DNA of 64,000 nucleotides from positions 4,927,501 through 4,991,500 of the forward strand of contig CM076949.1 in NCBI GenBank assembly GCA_039566865.1, given 5' to 3'. Of the stretch, positions 34,806 to 46,335 are shown piece by piece. Below the pieces are notes generated by a model. It ran no database searches, was not told the origin of the DNA, and saw nothing but the letters and a program-made list of their open reading frames with translations. A program made the position numbers and the translations under genes. Numbering within the stretch: the first letter of the stretch is position 1; each line of letters begins with the position of its first letter. Origin of the DNA: Aurelia coerulea. Taxonomy: Eukaryota > Cnidaria > Scyphozoa > Semaeostomeae > Ulmaridae.

Positions 34806-34814
34806 ATTGTACAA
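34557..34814 (-). CDS. Small putative secreted protein, unknown function
   Basis: The frame begins MAGITRTYILSLALVLMLTG, a good N-terminal signal peptide (Arg, then an uninterrupted hydrophobic core, then Thr-Gly). A consensus donor (acag\|GTAAATATG) follows, and 48 bp later a pyrimidine-rich acceptor (ttttcattag). The putative intron is a multiple of three, so splicing or retention both stay in frame. The rest is short and contains only two Cys (FECLKVV and WLCQGV), with a stop at 34557. A TATA box lies about 100 bp upstream. I do not recognise a family. The start could also be the Met four residues earlier. Confidence 0.4.
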   Translation of the reverse strand: MYNMAGITRTYILSLALVLMLTGKYVFLFFNDTLIFSLESLYKRLNSQNNIESRKFECLKVVFSKEPSWLCQGVQIIFSTPFFDI

Positions 34815-34900
34815 ATGACTTTTTGTCAGCTCGTCTGTCTCGTGGCGCTTCGTATCTCTTCTGACACCAAGTCGAGTCTGTTTTCCAGCTTGTTGTTCAA

Positions 34901-34909
34901 GCTTTTATA
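34901..34909 (-). promoter_or_regulatory. TATA box upstream of secreted-protein candidate
   Basis: TATAAAAGC on the minus strand, 96-104 bp before the ATG at 34805, which allows a start site near 34875 and a ~70-nt 5' leader. TATA-like strings are common in AT-rich DNA; position and the G/C-containing extension make it plausible. Confidence 0.4.
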
Positions 34910-35177
34910 GCTTTCATTATGCACCTTACATTCAATTAAGATTCAATTCTAAAAGCTCTTTGTTCTTTCTTCAGATAGAACTCCGACACACCTATATTGA
35001 TTGTCTCTTTGCACAGCACTATACATCCGTCTGTTGCGCATAGCAAATGAAAGCGCAGGTGTTGCATGAGTTCGAATGAAGAGCTCTTCCCATTACTCAT
35101 TGCAATCAGTCTGGTCTTCCCTTGTAACATTCGTTAAACGAAAGGATACTTGTAGCAAACATGCATGTATATGCAAA

Positions 35178-35452
35178 ACTGGTTTCCATATAGCCATAAG
35201 TGGCGGGGACAGTGCTGAGACATGGCTGTACCAGTGCTGAGACAGTGCCGCGACGTATGTTTCCATTAAATTTTCTCGTGGCAGAAGCGTCATAAGGGCT
35301 GGGAAAGTAAGTTTAGCCAAATTCAACTACACTGTAGAAGAGCTGCCGTATGGAAGTGTTTCCATTAAAATGGAGCACTATCCCAGCACTAGTACAACCG
35401 TGTCTCAGCACTGCCCCCCCCCCCCGCCACTCATGGCTATAAGGAAACCAGG
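35178..35452. repeat. MITE with CTGGTTTCCATATAGCC ends
   Basis: ctggtttccatatagccataagtggcggggacagtgctgagaca at the left is answered by tgtctcagcactgcc(c)nccgccactcatggctataaggaaaccagg at the right; the C-run at 35409-35421 marks a slipped site. Length about 275 bp. Confidence 0.85.
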
Positions 35453-35741
35453 CTTACTAAAATACTTCAAGGCCTGTATTGCTATTAGTAAACATGAAGG
35501 TTGTTATGGAACCTTTAAGAAACTCATAAGAAACTTTGAGTACTCAAAATCGGATAATTTTAAGAAATTTTCATTACTGACCCAAATTCTTTGTTTGTTG
35601 TAAAAACATGTGTGTATTACTCAGAAGGTACAAAGCACCATATCTGGAAATGTTCCCAAGGGCACAGATATTCAACATGAAGATTGTTCTTATGACTCAT
35701 CCAATGTCTGATTCACATATTGAAACTTAAAACTAAATATT

Positions 35742-35843
35742 GTATCAGCTTGGTGCCTAGCATTGATCGGAAAGCCTATGTGAAATTTAGCGGTATCAGC
35801 TTGGTGCCTAGCATTGATCGGAAAGCCTATGTGAAATTTAGCG
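35742..35843. repeat. 51-bp perfect tandem duplication
   Basis: Two adjacent copies of a 51-bp unit beginning gtatcagcttggtgcctagc and ending gtgaaatttagcg, with no difference seen, so recent. Confidence 0.95.
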
Positions 35844-36179
35844 GTGTACTCTCCAAGAAAGCAATTATAAAGTTGAAAAGAGAATTAAATTGAACGACCA
35901 AAGTATGCTGCATAGCTAAGGCTGGTGGAAAGCAGTTTTCTCAAAATCACGGTTTTCGCCACACAGCTACCAAGGGACCAAGTTACCAAGTCCCTTCTTA
36001 AGGCCAGCTTCCAGTCAGTGGGATCATTCATTTCTATTCTTTATACACGTAATCCCTTCAGCTACGAGAATAAATTACAAACTAAATACATAATTATATA
36101 CATAGTAGATTAATCTAAGAATATATACCTAAATAAATGTGTCTAAATGCTGTTCTTCCAGGGAGTCGTGTTTTCGTTT

Positions 36180-37150
36180 TCAGGCTCCATACAATTTTTT
36201 TAGATTTTCTTTAAATTGATAGATCAAGGGGAGTTCTCTAATTTCAATTGGAATGTTATTCCACACGCTAAGACCGGTGTAGTGAAAGCCTTTTTTCGTC
36301 TTTTCTAAGTTCATCTTCGGGATTTCGAGGTTCCTACAGTTTCTGGTATTATAAGAAGAGATCTCACGTCTTTGCTGAAATTTATTCCACAAGCTTTCTG
36401 GGCATAGTTTGTTGTTGATTTTGTAAATCATTACTGCCTGGTCAAACTTGATGAGATCCTCAACTTTTAACCAGTTTCCTGGCCATTCATCTTTAATTCT
36501 TGCATTTATTATTATAGACAAAGCTCGGTCCTGGAAACGTTGTAGGGTATGCAATTTAGTCTGAGATAGGTTACCCCAAATGACATCAGCATATCGAATA
36601 TGACTTTCGACTAAGGCTCTATAAACAGAACATAATTGAGACTGGGGAAGGATGTTTTTAAGTTGTTTCAGGGATGACAATCCAGCAGCAACCTTTCCCT
36701 TTAAGAGTTTAAAATGGTCGCTCCAGCTGAGTTTTTCATCTATAGTCAACCCAAGAGACTTTACTTTATTTGTTCTCTTAATTTCTGTCCCATTCATTTC
36801 AAACTTAGCGAGATTTGTGATCTTATTGGTCCTACGAGGGTGTCCAATAATCATATATTCGGTCTTTTTGGGATTGGCACTCATCTTATTTATCCTCATC
36901 CATTCTGAGATGTTTTCAAGCTCTACCTGAGTTTTTTGAAAGAGCTCTTTAGCATCTCTAGCAGATATTGTTGTATGCGTATCATCTGCGTACATGCTTG
37001 TAGATGAAAATTGCAAACAGTCTTCAAAATCATTTAGATAAATAATGAATAAGAGAGGACCTAGGCAGGATCCTTGAGGGATTCCACAAGTTACTGTCAT
37101 AGTTTTGGAATTGTGCCCATTAACCCTGCAGAATTGCCTTCTTTCATTAA
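36180..37150 (-). pseudogene. LINE-2 reverse transcriptase, C-terminal half
   Basis: About 320 codons with RT motifs GIPQGSCLGPLLFIIYLNDF and YADDT (catalytic Asp pair intact), followed by the thumb/connection region (NKMSANPKKTEYM, KSLGLTIDEKLSWSDH, LYRALVESHIRYADVIWGN) and a C-terminus SVWNNIPIEIRELPL. Stop at 36180. The frame continues the 5' fragment at 40475-40766 across transposon TE2: the residues on either side of the TTAA join without a break (SYL / NERRQFC). It is a CR1/Jockey-like non-LTR retrotransposon. The 5' fragment is damaged, so it is inactive. Confidence 0.88.
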
Positions 37151-40100
37151 CGAGAGCAGCACCAACGGGCAACAGTTGTTAGGCCTAAAAAGACAGCGAT
37201 GACAATCCTGAAATTATTGTCGATTGAAAGTCGACTGAACAGCGAACAAACTTGCCAAAATGAGAGACTGCATTGTTGCAATTTTCGACGAATTATTTCA
37301 TCAGAATTATGGTAAGTAATATTTCCTTCGACATCAGCTGTCTGTACGTGTAATTCTAGCATAGATCGATTAGATTTAAAATCATAACAAACATCGATGT
37401 CGGCCCTGGCCTTGTGTGCATTAGACCAGAATGAGCCCATATAAGTAGCAAACAATATACTACCTGCCGAGGGATGGGACTTTCCAAAGTAATTACAGCA
37501 TTTACAGAAATATTAGAACAGGGAGCTTTGGTATGAAAAGCCAAAGATGAATGATACCAGGGTCAACATTTATTCATTATTGAATTACCAGACAGCACAG
37601 GTCAGCTCCCAAATTTTTTCTAGATTGGAGTAGGCCAACCACACATTTCCTGTTGTTTTGAGTGGAAACTAGAACTGTTTGTATCACAAACCTTGTTGTG
37701 GTTGGCCTATTCTAATCTAGACAAAATTACCTGTTACTTTTGTACTAATTTTTCCCATTTACCTGTGCTGACAGATAGCCAGTCTGTTTACTTTGTCCAG
37801 AATGTTTCAGGAAGCCAGAAATTACAGTTTCACATCCAGGCATGCCCTGGGAGAGCATGCCTTTCTTTCCCTTTCATATAAATTTTTTGCCAATTTTTGG
37901 TCTGACCATTGTCATGTGAACTGAACTGTTGGTTATGAAGTCATGTGAACTGAACTAATTTTTGTTATTGGCCTATACTCTTTCATTTGGGAAACCTTAC
38001 AGCTAGGGTGATCAACTGATGCCAGAATTTCATCCAAAGTTTGCCACAGTTATTAAATCATTTATTTACAGGAAATCCTTCATAAGCTATAATCTAAACA
38101 CGCTTTATTCGATATATTGTGGCAAAGGTGGGAAAAAGTTTGTTGGATAGCTTGGGGGATGCCAAAAAGTGTTGATGCTGCACAGAAATGGAGGGCTGTA
38201 TGCTAATTAGGTGTAATTTAACTTATGCTCTTGTAAATTGGAATATTTTAATTTTTGCAGGTGAACATCCACAGAAGAATGTCCTGTTTTCTTTCAAAAC
38301 CTTGCACATCAAAGGAATTTCCAAGAGATGTCCCAATCAATCATCTATCAGTGGCGTGCCATTGAAATATGTCTTTGTTGACTTCCCTGATTGCTGGTAG
38401 AAAGAACCTTCAAAGAGAACTTTCTTGATTGTGGAAGAGAACTATTTTTGTGCAAAGATGATACAATAAATCCAATATTGATTCCCAAAGGAACTTTTGA
38501 AAATAGATTAGTTGTCGTGTATTTTTATGATATACGGTACAATTCGTTGCTAGAAAGCCCCTAGAAAAGAATTCCTGGCATGAAAAGAAAACCTCATGGT
38601 ACGATTTGTTGTTATGAACTTGAGGAAGAACTCTCTGCCAACCTTTCAGCTAATATGATTGCCCATGATTTAAAAAATTTGACAGACAAACCTGCAAGAT
38701 CTATCAATAAATATAAAATTTTCACATAAAATGCCAGGTTTGAAAGAAGAATGTTTACAGTTTTTATCCACGAAACTCATGTATAAGGGGCTACCAAGAT
38801 GGCCAAGAATTCAAGAAATTCTGCATAGAATCACAAATAAACCTGGAAATCCAAATTTGTCAAGAATGGCAACCATAGAAACAACTAGTACAATTCTTGA
38901 ACTCTAAATGTTTATCCTGGCCTAATTTTCTTACATAGTACAAATGATACCATGATTTTAGCAAAAACTTTGTGAAAATAAGAGTTTGCTACTGTTATAA
39001 GTGTCTTAAATCCCTTCAGCAATGTGCGTTACCACAATGTTATCCTCCTTTGACATGCAATGTATGATATGGTTTAGAGATATAATGTCATTTCTTGCAA
39101 TTCTGTATGTCTTTTCTTTTATATGCCTCCAAACACATACTCGTCTGTGTCTCCTTGTATTTAACTGATGGATCTACAACAAAGATATCATCTTGTAACA
39201 ACTCAAATCACCTTGTTAGATACTCTTGTTTCAGTTTTGTTATGAAAAGGAAACCAATTTTTAAGGCAAATAAAGTTTCTTACGTTACAAATAAAACTAC
39301 TTTCATACTTTCATTCAGAATTTTACAGTGCAGCAGTGCAAGTAATAAATTTCAAGATCAGTATCATAAGAAATACAACAAGAATAAGTGAAGTTGTATC
39401 AGAAGGTTTAAATGTAAATGAAGGTTTTCTCATAATAAATAACAAGCATTTCTGAGCATCACAAGCCAGAAAGATGCACAATCGAAACACTCTGTAGTCG
39501 AATAAAGTCAATCGGCATCATTGAAATCCAACCCCAAGCCTTGGATGGCATTTGTCCCTCTTGACGCGTCTTTCCAAATCGAAGTATCTACACGGTCGAT
39601 AATGTGGAAAATCGCGCCGCTTGTCGTTGGCCTTGTGCCAAGAAATGCCTTATTCGAAGGAAGCAAAGTTTGCTTGTTATCAACAACAAAACTTTGAGCT
39701 TTTAATCAAAATACCTGTGCCTCTACGAAGAAAAGTAAATGGCCTATGAATAATAATAATAAATATGAGCTAAATATGCCTACCGTTCTCGAAGCTCTCT
39801 ACTTGAAATGAAACGATATCTCCATCCTTCGTTGCCACGATAAATGAGAAAGAAGCTGCTACCCCGTATTCATCTGTGGCCAAATGTTTTCAGGGATAAA
39901 TATCCTTCTTTCTTAACTGTCTAGCGTAAAAAGAGAGGAGCATGTGCAGTATTGCTGAGTTGGTTCCCCTTTCGCCTTGCTTAGGCCTAGACTACCTAGC
40001 CTAGTCGATCTTTTAACCTCTGTTCAGTTCGTGAAATTGTAGTTCTTCTGCCTTCTCTTTGCCTCCAATAGTTTATCGTTATGAAAAAGAATACGTTGAA

Positions 40101-40470
40101 GTATTATTTCCACTTCCTTGTCAGGCAAGTTACTGCAGTTGACTGCTCATAGACATTTTCTTCCGATTTTCTTTCTCCAGTGCCATCCAAGAATCACACT
40201 CAGTTTGCAGCGTGTTTCTGTTCATCCCATCGTGAATGCGATTGCGTCATTCCCGGTATGACATCACAGGCGCCTCGCCCGAGATCTCTTAACAATCGTA
40301 GATTGCCCGGTCGTGGACCAAAATTGATTGCAAAATATGGTCAAAATCCCAACTTTGAGAACTCGTAGAAAAAAAACTACTCATCGCATCTGAAAAATCT
40401 TTTTGGATTTGAAACCAGCTCGACGAGCTCTACTGAATATGGAAAACTCCCCAAAAGGTTTAGTGGCACT
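37151..40470 (-). mobile_element. TE2: truncated inverted copy of TE1, 3320 bp
   Basis: Sequence is the reverse complement of 28955-32274 with no length difference; every frame longer than 60 codons is the same in both copies. It is flanked by TTAA (37147-37150 and 40471-40474). One end is the true terminal repeat (AGTGCCAC...), but the other stops at CTCTCG and abuts TTAA directly, so 400 bp and the second terminal repeat are missing. It interrupts LINE-2 in the RT domain. Confidence 0.9.
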
Positions 40471-40474
40471 TTAA

Positions 40475-40766
40475 GATATGACCTAAACCACGCTATTTCG
40501 GTACCTCTGACTCCATAGGCCTCAAGCTTGTCAAGGAGAATTTTGTGGTCAACCGTATCAAAGGCTTTCTTCAGGTCCAAAAATAAAGTCAGTAATTGTT
40601 GAATGCAGCTTTCGATAGGCATATTGACTTTTTACCAACATTTTCTTTTCTACCAGATAGTCCACAACCTGGTCGTGAACAATTTTCTCGAAAATTTTAG
40701 AGATGGTGCAAAGAACAGAAATTGGCCTATAGTTATTTAATATTAAGTTGCCTGTTTTGCGATGTT
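40475..40766 (-). pseudogene. LINE-2 reverse transcriptase, N-terminal fragment
   Basis: Minus-strand frames give NNYRPISVLCTISKIFEK and, after a frame break, [20 protein letters not shown] and WFRSYL, i.e. RT motifs 2-4 including the first catalytic Asp. About 20 residues normally found between [10 protein letters not shown] and FLDLKKAFD are missing and the frame changes, so the element was already broken or has decayed. The rest of the 5' end is absent beyond about 40766. Confidence 0.8.
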
Positions 40767-41580
40767 CATAACATTCTTATTGTTACAATTGCTTAAGTTT
40801 TTCTTTCGTTCGACCATTTCTCCATAATGATATGACCATTCTTTGAACTATGTTCCCCTGAAACTATATCAGATTTTAAAGAGTAAGAATACTTTAAGAA
40901 TATGCTAAGGCTCAAAACGAGAAATTTCTTAAGAATATTGAGGCTGGAAAAAATTTATAGTATTCTTATAAAAAAAAGAGTGTAGACTTTAAGTTGTCAA
41001 TATAAATCATGTATAAAGGTTGCAGAGTAGCCATAGCGAGCCATAATGTCATAAAGTAGTTTTTAAGTAGCGTTGATGGTATCTTGCTTTGGAACATTTT
41101 TGATTAAATACCAACAAAGATGTCCGAAAGCTCTTTACTTGGTAGGAAGGCAAGAAATTAAGTCGAGGCCTTGGTCAGGCAATGGTTTCAAACATTGTTG
41201 GCCCTTTTATGACGTCATAATTCTTGAGCCCCACTGCTGATTTACCCCAAAATGGTTGAATTTTTTGTAACAGCATTCCGTCTGCAAGTTTGACATGATA
41301 ACTGGAGTCTGTCTTCTATTTTATATCATGCAGACAGGTGTAGTTTTTTATCTTTCAGACAGCTAATAGTTTTGTTCTTGCTTGTATCTTTGGAAATCTG
41401 ATAAACTTACTTTGTATGCTAGTTCTGGAAACTTTGCAAGCTCCGCGAGAAATAGGCTAAATTTTGATAACAAAGTAATTTATCTACTTTTAGGGAAGAA
41501 ACTTTCGCGGGAAGAAACAGGGGAGGGGCTATCTGTGACAATTTTGTTCTGTTTTCAAATCATACCGGCATTTTGGGAAT
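40767..41580. other. Intergenic, no feature seen
   Basis: AT-rich, no domain-bearing frame or clear inverted repeat. Confidence 0.45.
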
Positions 41581-41965
41581 GCACCGGGTGCGCCGAAATA
41601 AGCTATGCACGTTTGACAGGCCTCGATAAATCGTACACTGGACCGAATTTTAAGATTCATGACTTAATCTTTAGCAAAAATCCTGAATTAGATTCTAGGA
41701 GCTTTAGCAATTTTTTGCTTTTAGTTTTTAGAGCTAGACGAAAGTTTCTTAAAATTTTCGTTCTCGAAAACACTGGAAACGATCAAAAAACGTCGATCAA
41801 ATTTTCTAAAGAATCGACATGAATGGACAAAGAGAAAACTTTTCTTAGTGATTTGGTACTTAGAAATCGATACAATTAATCGATTTCTAAATCCCAAATC
41901 ACCACGAAAAGTTTTCTCTTTGTCCATTCATGTCGATTCTTTAGAAAATTTGATTGACGTTTTTT
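41581..41965. repeat. Family A foldback, truncated right arm
   Basis: Starts accgggtgcgccgaaataagc and follows family A through the centre (tttagaaatcgatacaattaatcgatttctaaatccc), but the right arm ends near 41965 at ttgattgacgttttttgttaaa. The 146-codon frame 41382-41822 is an arm read-through. Confidence 0.8.
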
Positions 41966-42265
41966 GTTAAATTCCTATATTTTATTCCTATATTTTTGTT
42001 AAAACCAATACATTTGGTTAACTTATCCGTCTTGCTCGTGGCCCGGGTCGGTTAGGAACCCAAGCTTCGTCTCTTTGCCGCTTGACTTGTACCTTATTCA
42101 TACTGGCAAGTTGAACCGGCTTAAAGTAAACAAGGTTACGGTATGTTGCGTTCTTATTGGTCAATCCAACAAGTCGAATGCGTTTGATTGGTTAAAATTT
42201 AACATGGTTTAAATAAAGCTGGTTTAACTGCGTCAGTGTGAAAAGGGTATTGGTTTGTTCACATT

Positions 42266-42355
42266 TACACCTAGACGTGCCCCAAGTCTTTTTTGTCAAC
42301 TATAATGAAATTCTTTTGACGAAATAGACTTGGGGCAAGTCTAATTTACACTTTG
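42266..42355. repeat. Hairpin with AGACTTGCCCCAAGTC-type arms
   Basis: agacgtgccccaagtcttttttgtcaa / ttgacgaaatagacttggggcaagtct around a 25-bp loop; one arm recurs at about 27820-27843. Confidence 0.75.
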
Positions 42356-42414
42356 AGACTAACTGACCTTCGAAATTGCCTGCGCGCAGACCCATTGTCG
42401 AAAGGAGGAGAAGT

Positions 42415-42880
42415 TTCAATAGACGATTACGCTACAGATGGCGGCGAGGAACTTTTTACCAAGATGCACTACGTTCTTTAATCGAATTCCTATAGAATCG
42501 TTAAAGAATCGTAGAAATCGGTGTATTGGCAGGAAAACGGACTTTAACGAGGAAGCGTAGAGCAAGAATTGCGACGATAATCATTTTCATTGTGTTATTA
42601 TTTCATTCCAAGACAAATCCAAGTAAATAGTTATGACAAATCCATGTGACAAATCCGAGAAGTTATTAAATAAAAAACTAGGCCATGTTAAATTAAACTT
42701 GACGTTCATGGCCTAGTCTTTTATAACTATATAACTAGCGAAGAGCAATTAGAAATAATAACACAATGAAAATGATTATCGTCGCAATTCTTGCTCTTCG
42801 CTTCGTTAAAGAATCGTGATTAGAACGCAATGCATCTTGGTAAAAAGCTACTTGCCGCCATCTTTAGCGTAATCATTTAT
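42415..42880. repeat. Foldback element O
   Basis: The left arm (gattacgctacagatggcggc ... aagatgca ... gcaagaattgcgacgataatcattttcattgtgttatt) is answered by the reverse complement at about 42750-42875. The centre contains ctaggccatgtt / catggcctag. It is a palindromic non-coding element. Confidence 0.82.
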
Positions 42881-43089
42881 TTCAATTTCAATTTTCACGA
42901 CGATAACTTGCTATTCTTAATAAGAGCGTCGATATACTTTAAAACACAAGAAATGAATTTCAACAGCAACAACAGCAACAACAGCAACAAAAAGACTAAT
43001 CTAAGTATATAGCACTAACAGAACTGCAGCAACAAACCGATATGAAAGAAATAAAACTAATTTCAATTATAAATGGTACTAACTTTCTA

Positions 43090-43692
43090 TACCGGGTGTC
43101 CCAAGAAAATGTATACAGATTTGGTTGGCTCCAGCAAAGAGTGAATTTAGCTTTAATTAATGGATAATCACTCTCAAAATATTCCTCGATAGTTAACTTG
43201 AACATAGATACCTCGTTTGTAGGTATTGATGCTTCGAGAGCAGAAATATCAATCTTAAAAACTCAAATTTGCGTCCTCTTTCAAACCAGAGCTTTGGCCT
43301 TTTGGCCTAAGCAAATTCCTGAAGCACGTTGAAATTTAGAACTGAAATTAATGAAAAATTAAGAAACTTCCCAATGGGTGACTGGGGGGTTACTTCTGGA
43401 AAACAGAATAACACAAGATCTGATATTGTTCAAATTTTATCAAGGCTACCGTTGATTTATACACTTTGCCTTAAGAAATTGCTTAGGCCAAAAGGCTAAA
43501 GCTCTGGTTTGCAGGAAGAGGGAAGTTCGAGCTTTGAAAATTGATATTTCTGCTCTCAAAGCACCAATACCGACAAACGAGGTATCTATGATCAAGTTAC
43601 TATCGAGGAACATTTTGAGAGTGATTAGCCATTGATTATAGCTAAATTGACAGCGCTAGAGTCAACCAAATCCGTATACATTTTTTGGGGAT
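43090..43692. repeat. Foldback element, family B (TACCGGGTGTCCC)
   Basis: TACCGGGTGTCCCAAGAAAA at the left; the right end (ccgtatacattttttgggg) is decayed. Arms share gttggctccagc, ctcgatagttaacttgaacatag and aagcaccaatacc. Other copies are at 49192-49633 and 56882-57498. Confidence 0.85.
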
Positions 43693-44704
43693 AGATATTA
43701 AAACAAGTAAGCTGCCTTCGAAATTGCTTTGTTCAAAATTTGGCTATGTTCTAGGAAGGCAACCAAAAGCAACAGATGCTATTTTTACAAAATCTTCTTT
43801 CGTTCATACGCAGCGAATCGGAGCTAACTCATTTGTTTTTGACATCCTATGACGAAAATAAGATCTGCTACTTATGGTGGATGTTTAGCTTATTCCTTGT
43901 GAAGAACTTCCTTGCATTTCTTTACATTGAAACAAAAGCGCTGCTTCCTTGGCGTAACGGCTGTCAATAGTTCTTTTTAAAGAATGCAAACATCACAAAA
44001 CTGTAATGTGTGGCTAAGAGCTTGATTTAGAAACAGCTCGCAAAATCTCATTTCAGAACGGAATCAGTTTGTTTTATTTGGCTTAAATCTCTCACAGATA
44101 TTATCGGAAAAAGATTTTTCTTTTGCGTGAAAGTTAAAGAAACACGTGCAAATAGACTTGTTACTTTCTGTTGTAAGAATGCTATGAAAACCGATGGAAA
44201 TTGACGTTGGATATCACGTTGGTGGTGTTTAAAATGGCTTAGGTTAAACTATAGAAACTTTGCTTGCCATTCCAATGAATATGTGTCTAATGAATAGATT
44301 CATTGCGTAAGGACAACACGTGCTGTATGAGATGATTCTATAAGGATTAAGATGCTCCGCAATGAAAATCATTGACTGATTTCAACTTGGTCGAAACTTG
44401 AGGACTTGAGAATGAAATTATTTCCAAAAATCACGATCTTTACTCAGTGGGTGCAAAGCCAAACCATCTGTGCAGACAGGTCATGCAAATTTTTGCAAAA
44501 CTTTTCTGTGAAATTTAATTGCCTTGTTCTTTAGATGAATTGCTCGAAGGGGAAGCAAAAGCGAATTTGTAATGCGAAGAAGGATACAGGTTTGATTAAG
44601 ACAAAGCGATTTGGCAACCTCAAGAATAGAATTCATACCTCTCCCATGCAGGCAACGATAATTCTTCTCGGTTTTTCTTATTTGATTGAGTACACTCAGA
44701 GCTG
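43693..44704. other. Intergenic, no feature seen
   Basis: No supported gene; frames up to 64 codons without domains. Confidence 0.45.
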
Positions 44705-45024
44705 AGTTCTCCCAGGGGGGACACTCGGCACATACACATACGAGGGGGGTCAGTCCGAGAAATTTTCAGGAGCCCCAAAAATATTAGTTTAGCTTCATTA
44801 CAACCCAAAAATATCAGCTCATTTTATACCTTGAAATATGTAAACGAACATAAAATATCCTGAAACAATGCAAATTGAGGCCAGGATTGTCTCTAAAGAA
44901 CCCAAAAATATCATTTTCAAAATATTTGATGCCTAAAAATATCAAAAACATAATTTCAGTTTATTTGGACCCAAAAATATCACTTTTGGCAATATTCTGA
45001 CCCAAAAATATCGGACATACCTCC
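44705..45024. repeat. Element with CCCAAAAATATC sub-repeats
   Basis: A G-rich left edge (ctcccaggggggacac), a C-rich right edge (acctccccgta) and at least six scattered copies of (c)cc(c/t)aaaaatatcan inside. It directly abuts the 3' end of LINE-1. The limits are approximate. Confidence 0.5.
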
Positions 45025-45027
45025 CCG

Positions 45028-45245
45028 TATAATAATAATAATATGATAAAATGAGGGATAAGGAGGCCATTGGCCTATTAAACCCTTTAGCGTTCGTTCT
45101 AAGCGTATTCATAGTTGTACTTCTTGTTACCGCAAAAATCGTCATATAATTTCTCAAACTCTATAACTGACTTCGCATTGACTATGGTTGCTGGCAAATT
45201 GTTCCATTCGTTTATGACTCTGTTTGAGAAATAGTTCTTCCTCAG
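45028..45245 (-). pseudogene. LINE-1 C-terminal end and 3' tail
   Basis: The minus strand encodes RKNYFSNRVINEWNNLP and EFEKLYDDF, then a stop, a short 3' UTR and a (TTA)n tail at 45028-45044, typical of a retrotransposon 3' end. It is separated from the rest of LINE-1 by hAT-1; the 8-bp duplication TTCCTCAG (45238-45245) is the junction. Confidence 0.85.
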
Positions 45246-45851
45246 CAGAGGCGGACTGGCACCTAAATAGGGGCCCGGGCGATTTAAAAGAGAGGGGCCC
45301 GAAACCGAAGGCGAGCGAAGCGAGCCGAGGGGGGTCTGGGGGTACTCCCCCGGAGAAATTTTTGCAGCCACGCCTTTTACATTGGCTTAAAATGCTATAA
45401 AAAAGATTTCAAACAGTTTGGATGTTTTATCTACAGACAGCATTTTATGCCACGACTTCAAGACATCATTCCTCTAGATATCCTTGCAAAATTTTTCAGT
45501 AATTGCAGTATATGTTTAAAATTTCTAGCCTCTTGAAATCTGGTATGTCAAACTATATTCATGAGTACTGTAAAGTATTGCATGATAGCATGAATACCTC
45601 TATTTTGCTCCATGCATATCGAAATATGCTTGGCTTCTCAACTTTTCAGAAACATTCAAATCCAATTCCAGCAGATTCAGTGATGTGTCAGGTGTCAGGG
45701 GCGTGAAAGTTTCGATCGAAATTGTTTAGCCAAATATGATATACCTCAGTTAAAATGATATTTTTAGTTCTAAACAGTTTTACAAGTGTAGCAACCTATA
45801 CAGTTCCTTTGAAGTTTTATTAAATTCTTCGATCATATCTTCGTTTGAAAT

Positions 45852-46020
45852 GGTAAGTAGCAAGTGACGCTCAGCATGAGGGCTTCTGAACGTTCTTGCC
45901 CCATAATGCTCCTCAATCGACTCTTGATTGTCTTCAGAAACGAGAAGCTGCGTTCACATTCAACTTGTGTGACTGCCAAAGTCATCATAAAGTGGTAGAT
46001 GCAGTAGAGCTCTGAATAAG
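45852..46020 (-). pseudogene. hAT transposase dimerisation-domain fragment
   Basis: The frame encodes LAVTQVECERSFSFLK followed by IKSRLRSIMGQERSEALML, the conserved hAT C-terminal dimerisation motif (T-x-x-x-ERSFS-x-L-K-x-IK-x-x-LR-x-x-M-x-x-x-RL-x-x-LA). The upstream transposase catalytic core is absent in the 1257-bp element, so this is a relic of an autonomous parent. Confidence 0.85.
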
Positions 46021-46069
46021 CTGCGCTGTTAAGTCCAAACTCATAAAGAAAGAATGTAGGGGTCCCTTA

Positions 46070-46335
46070 GGTTCTTCAGCAAACTGCTACTACTGTTACT
46101 GATTTGCACAAATTATTGCAAATCAGTAACAGTAGTAGCAGTTTGCTGAGGGGCCTTACAGCTCGGGGGGCCTTTAGGAGTTGCTCTAGTGCAAATCAGT
46201 AGCAGTAGTAGCAGTTAGTTGAGGGGCCCTTACAGCTCAGAGGCCCCTAGGAGTTGCTCTAGTGAAAATCAGTAACAGTAGGAGTAGTTTGCTGAAGAAC
46301 CTAAGGGGCCCCTACAGCTCGGAGGCCCTTAGGAG
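46070..46335. repeat. 3 x ~74-bp tandem repeat inside hAT-1, plus an inverted piece
   Basis: aatcagta(a/g)cagtag(t/g)ag(c/t)agtt occurs at about 46120, 46194 and 46267, each followed by gaggggccttacagctcggaggcc. A reversed copy at about 46074-46113 forms a hairpin with the first unit. Confidence 0.8.

Larger units (their letters stand above)
32275..37150. other. 4.9-kb spacer between the palindrome arms
   Basis: It holds the last 400 bp of TE1 with its right terminal repeat, the right arm of foldback K, repeat N, element L, the small secreted-protein candidate, a MITE, a 51-bp tandem duplication and the 3' half of LINE-2. Confidence 0.8.
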
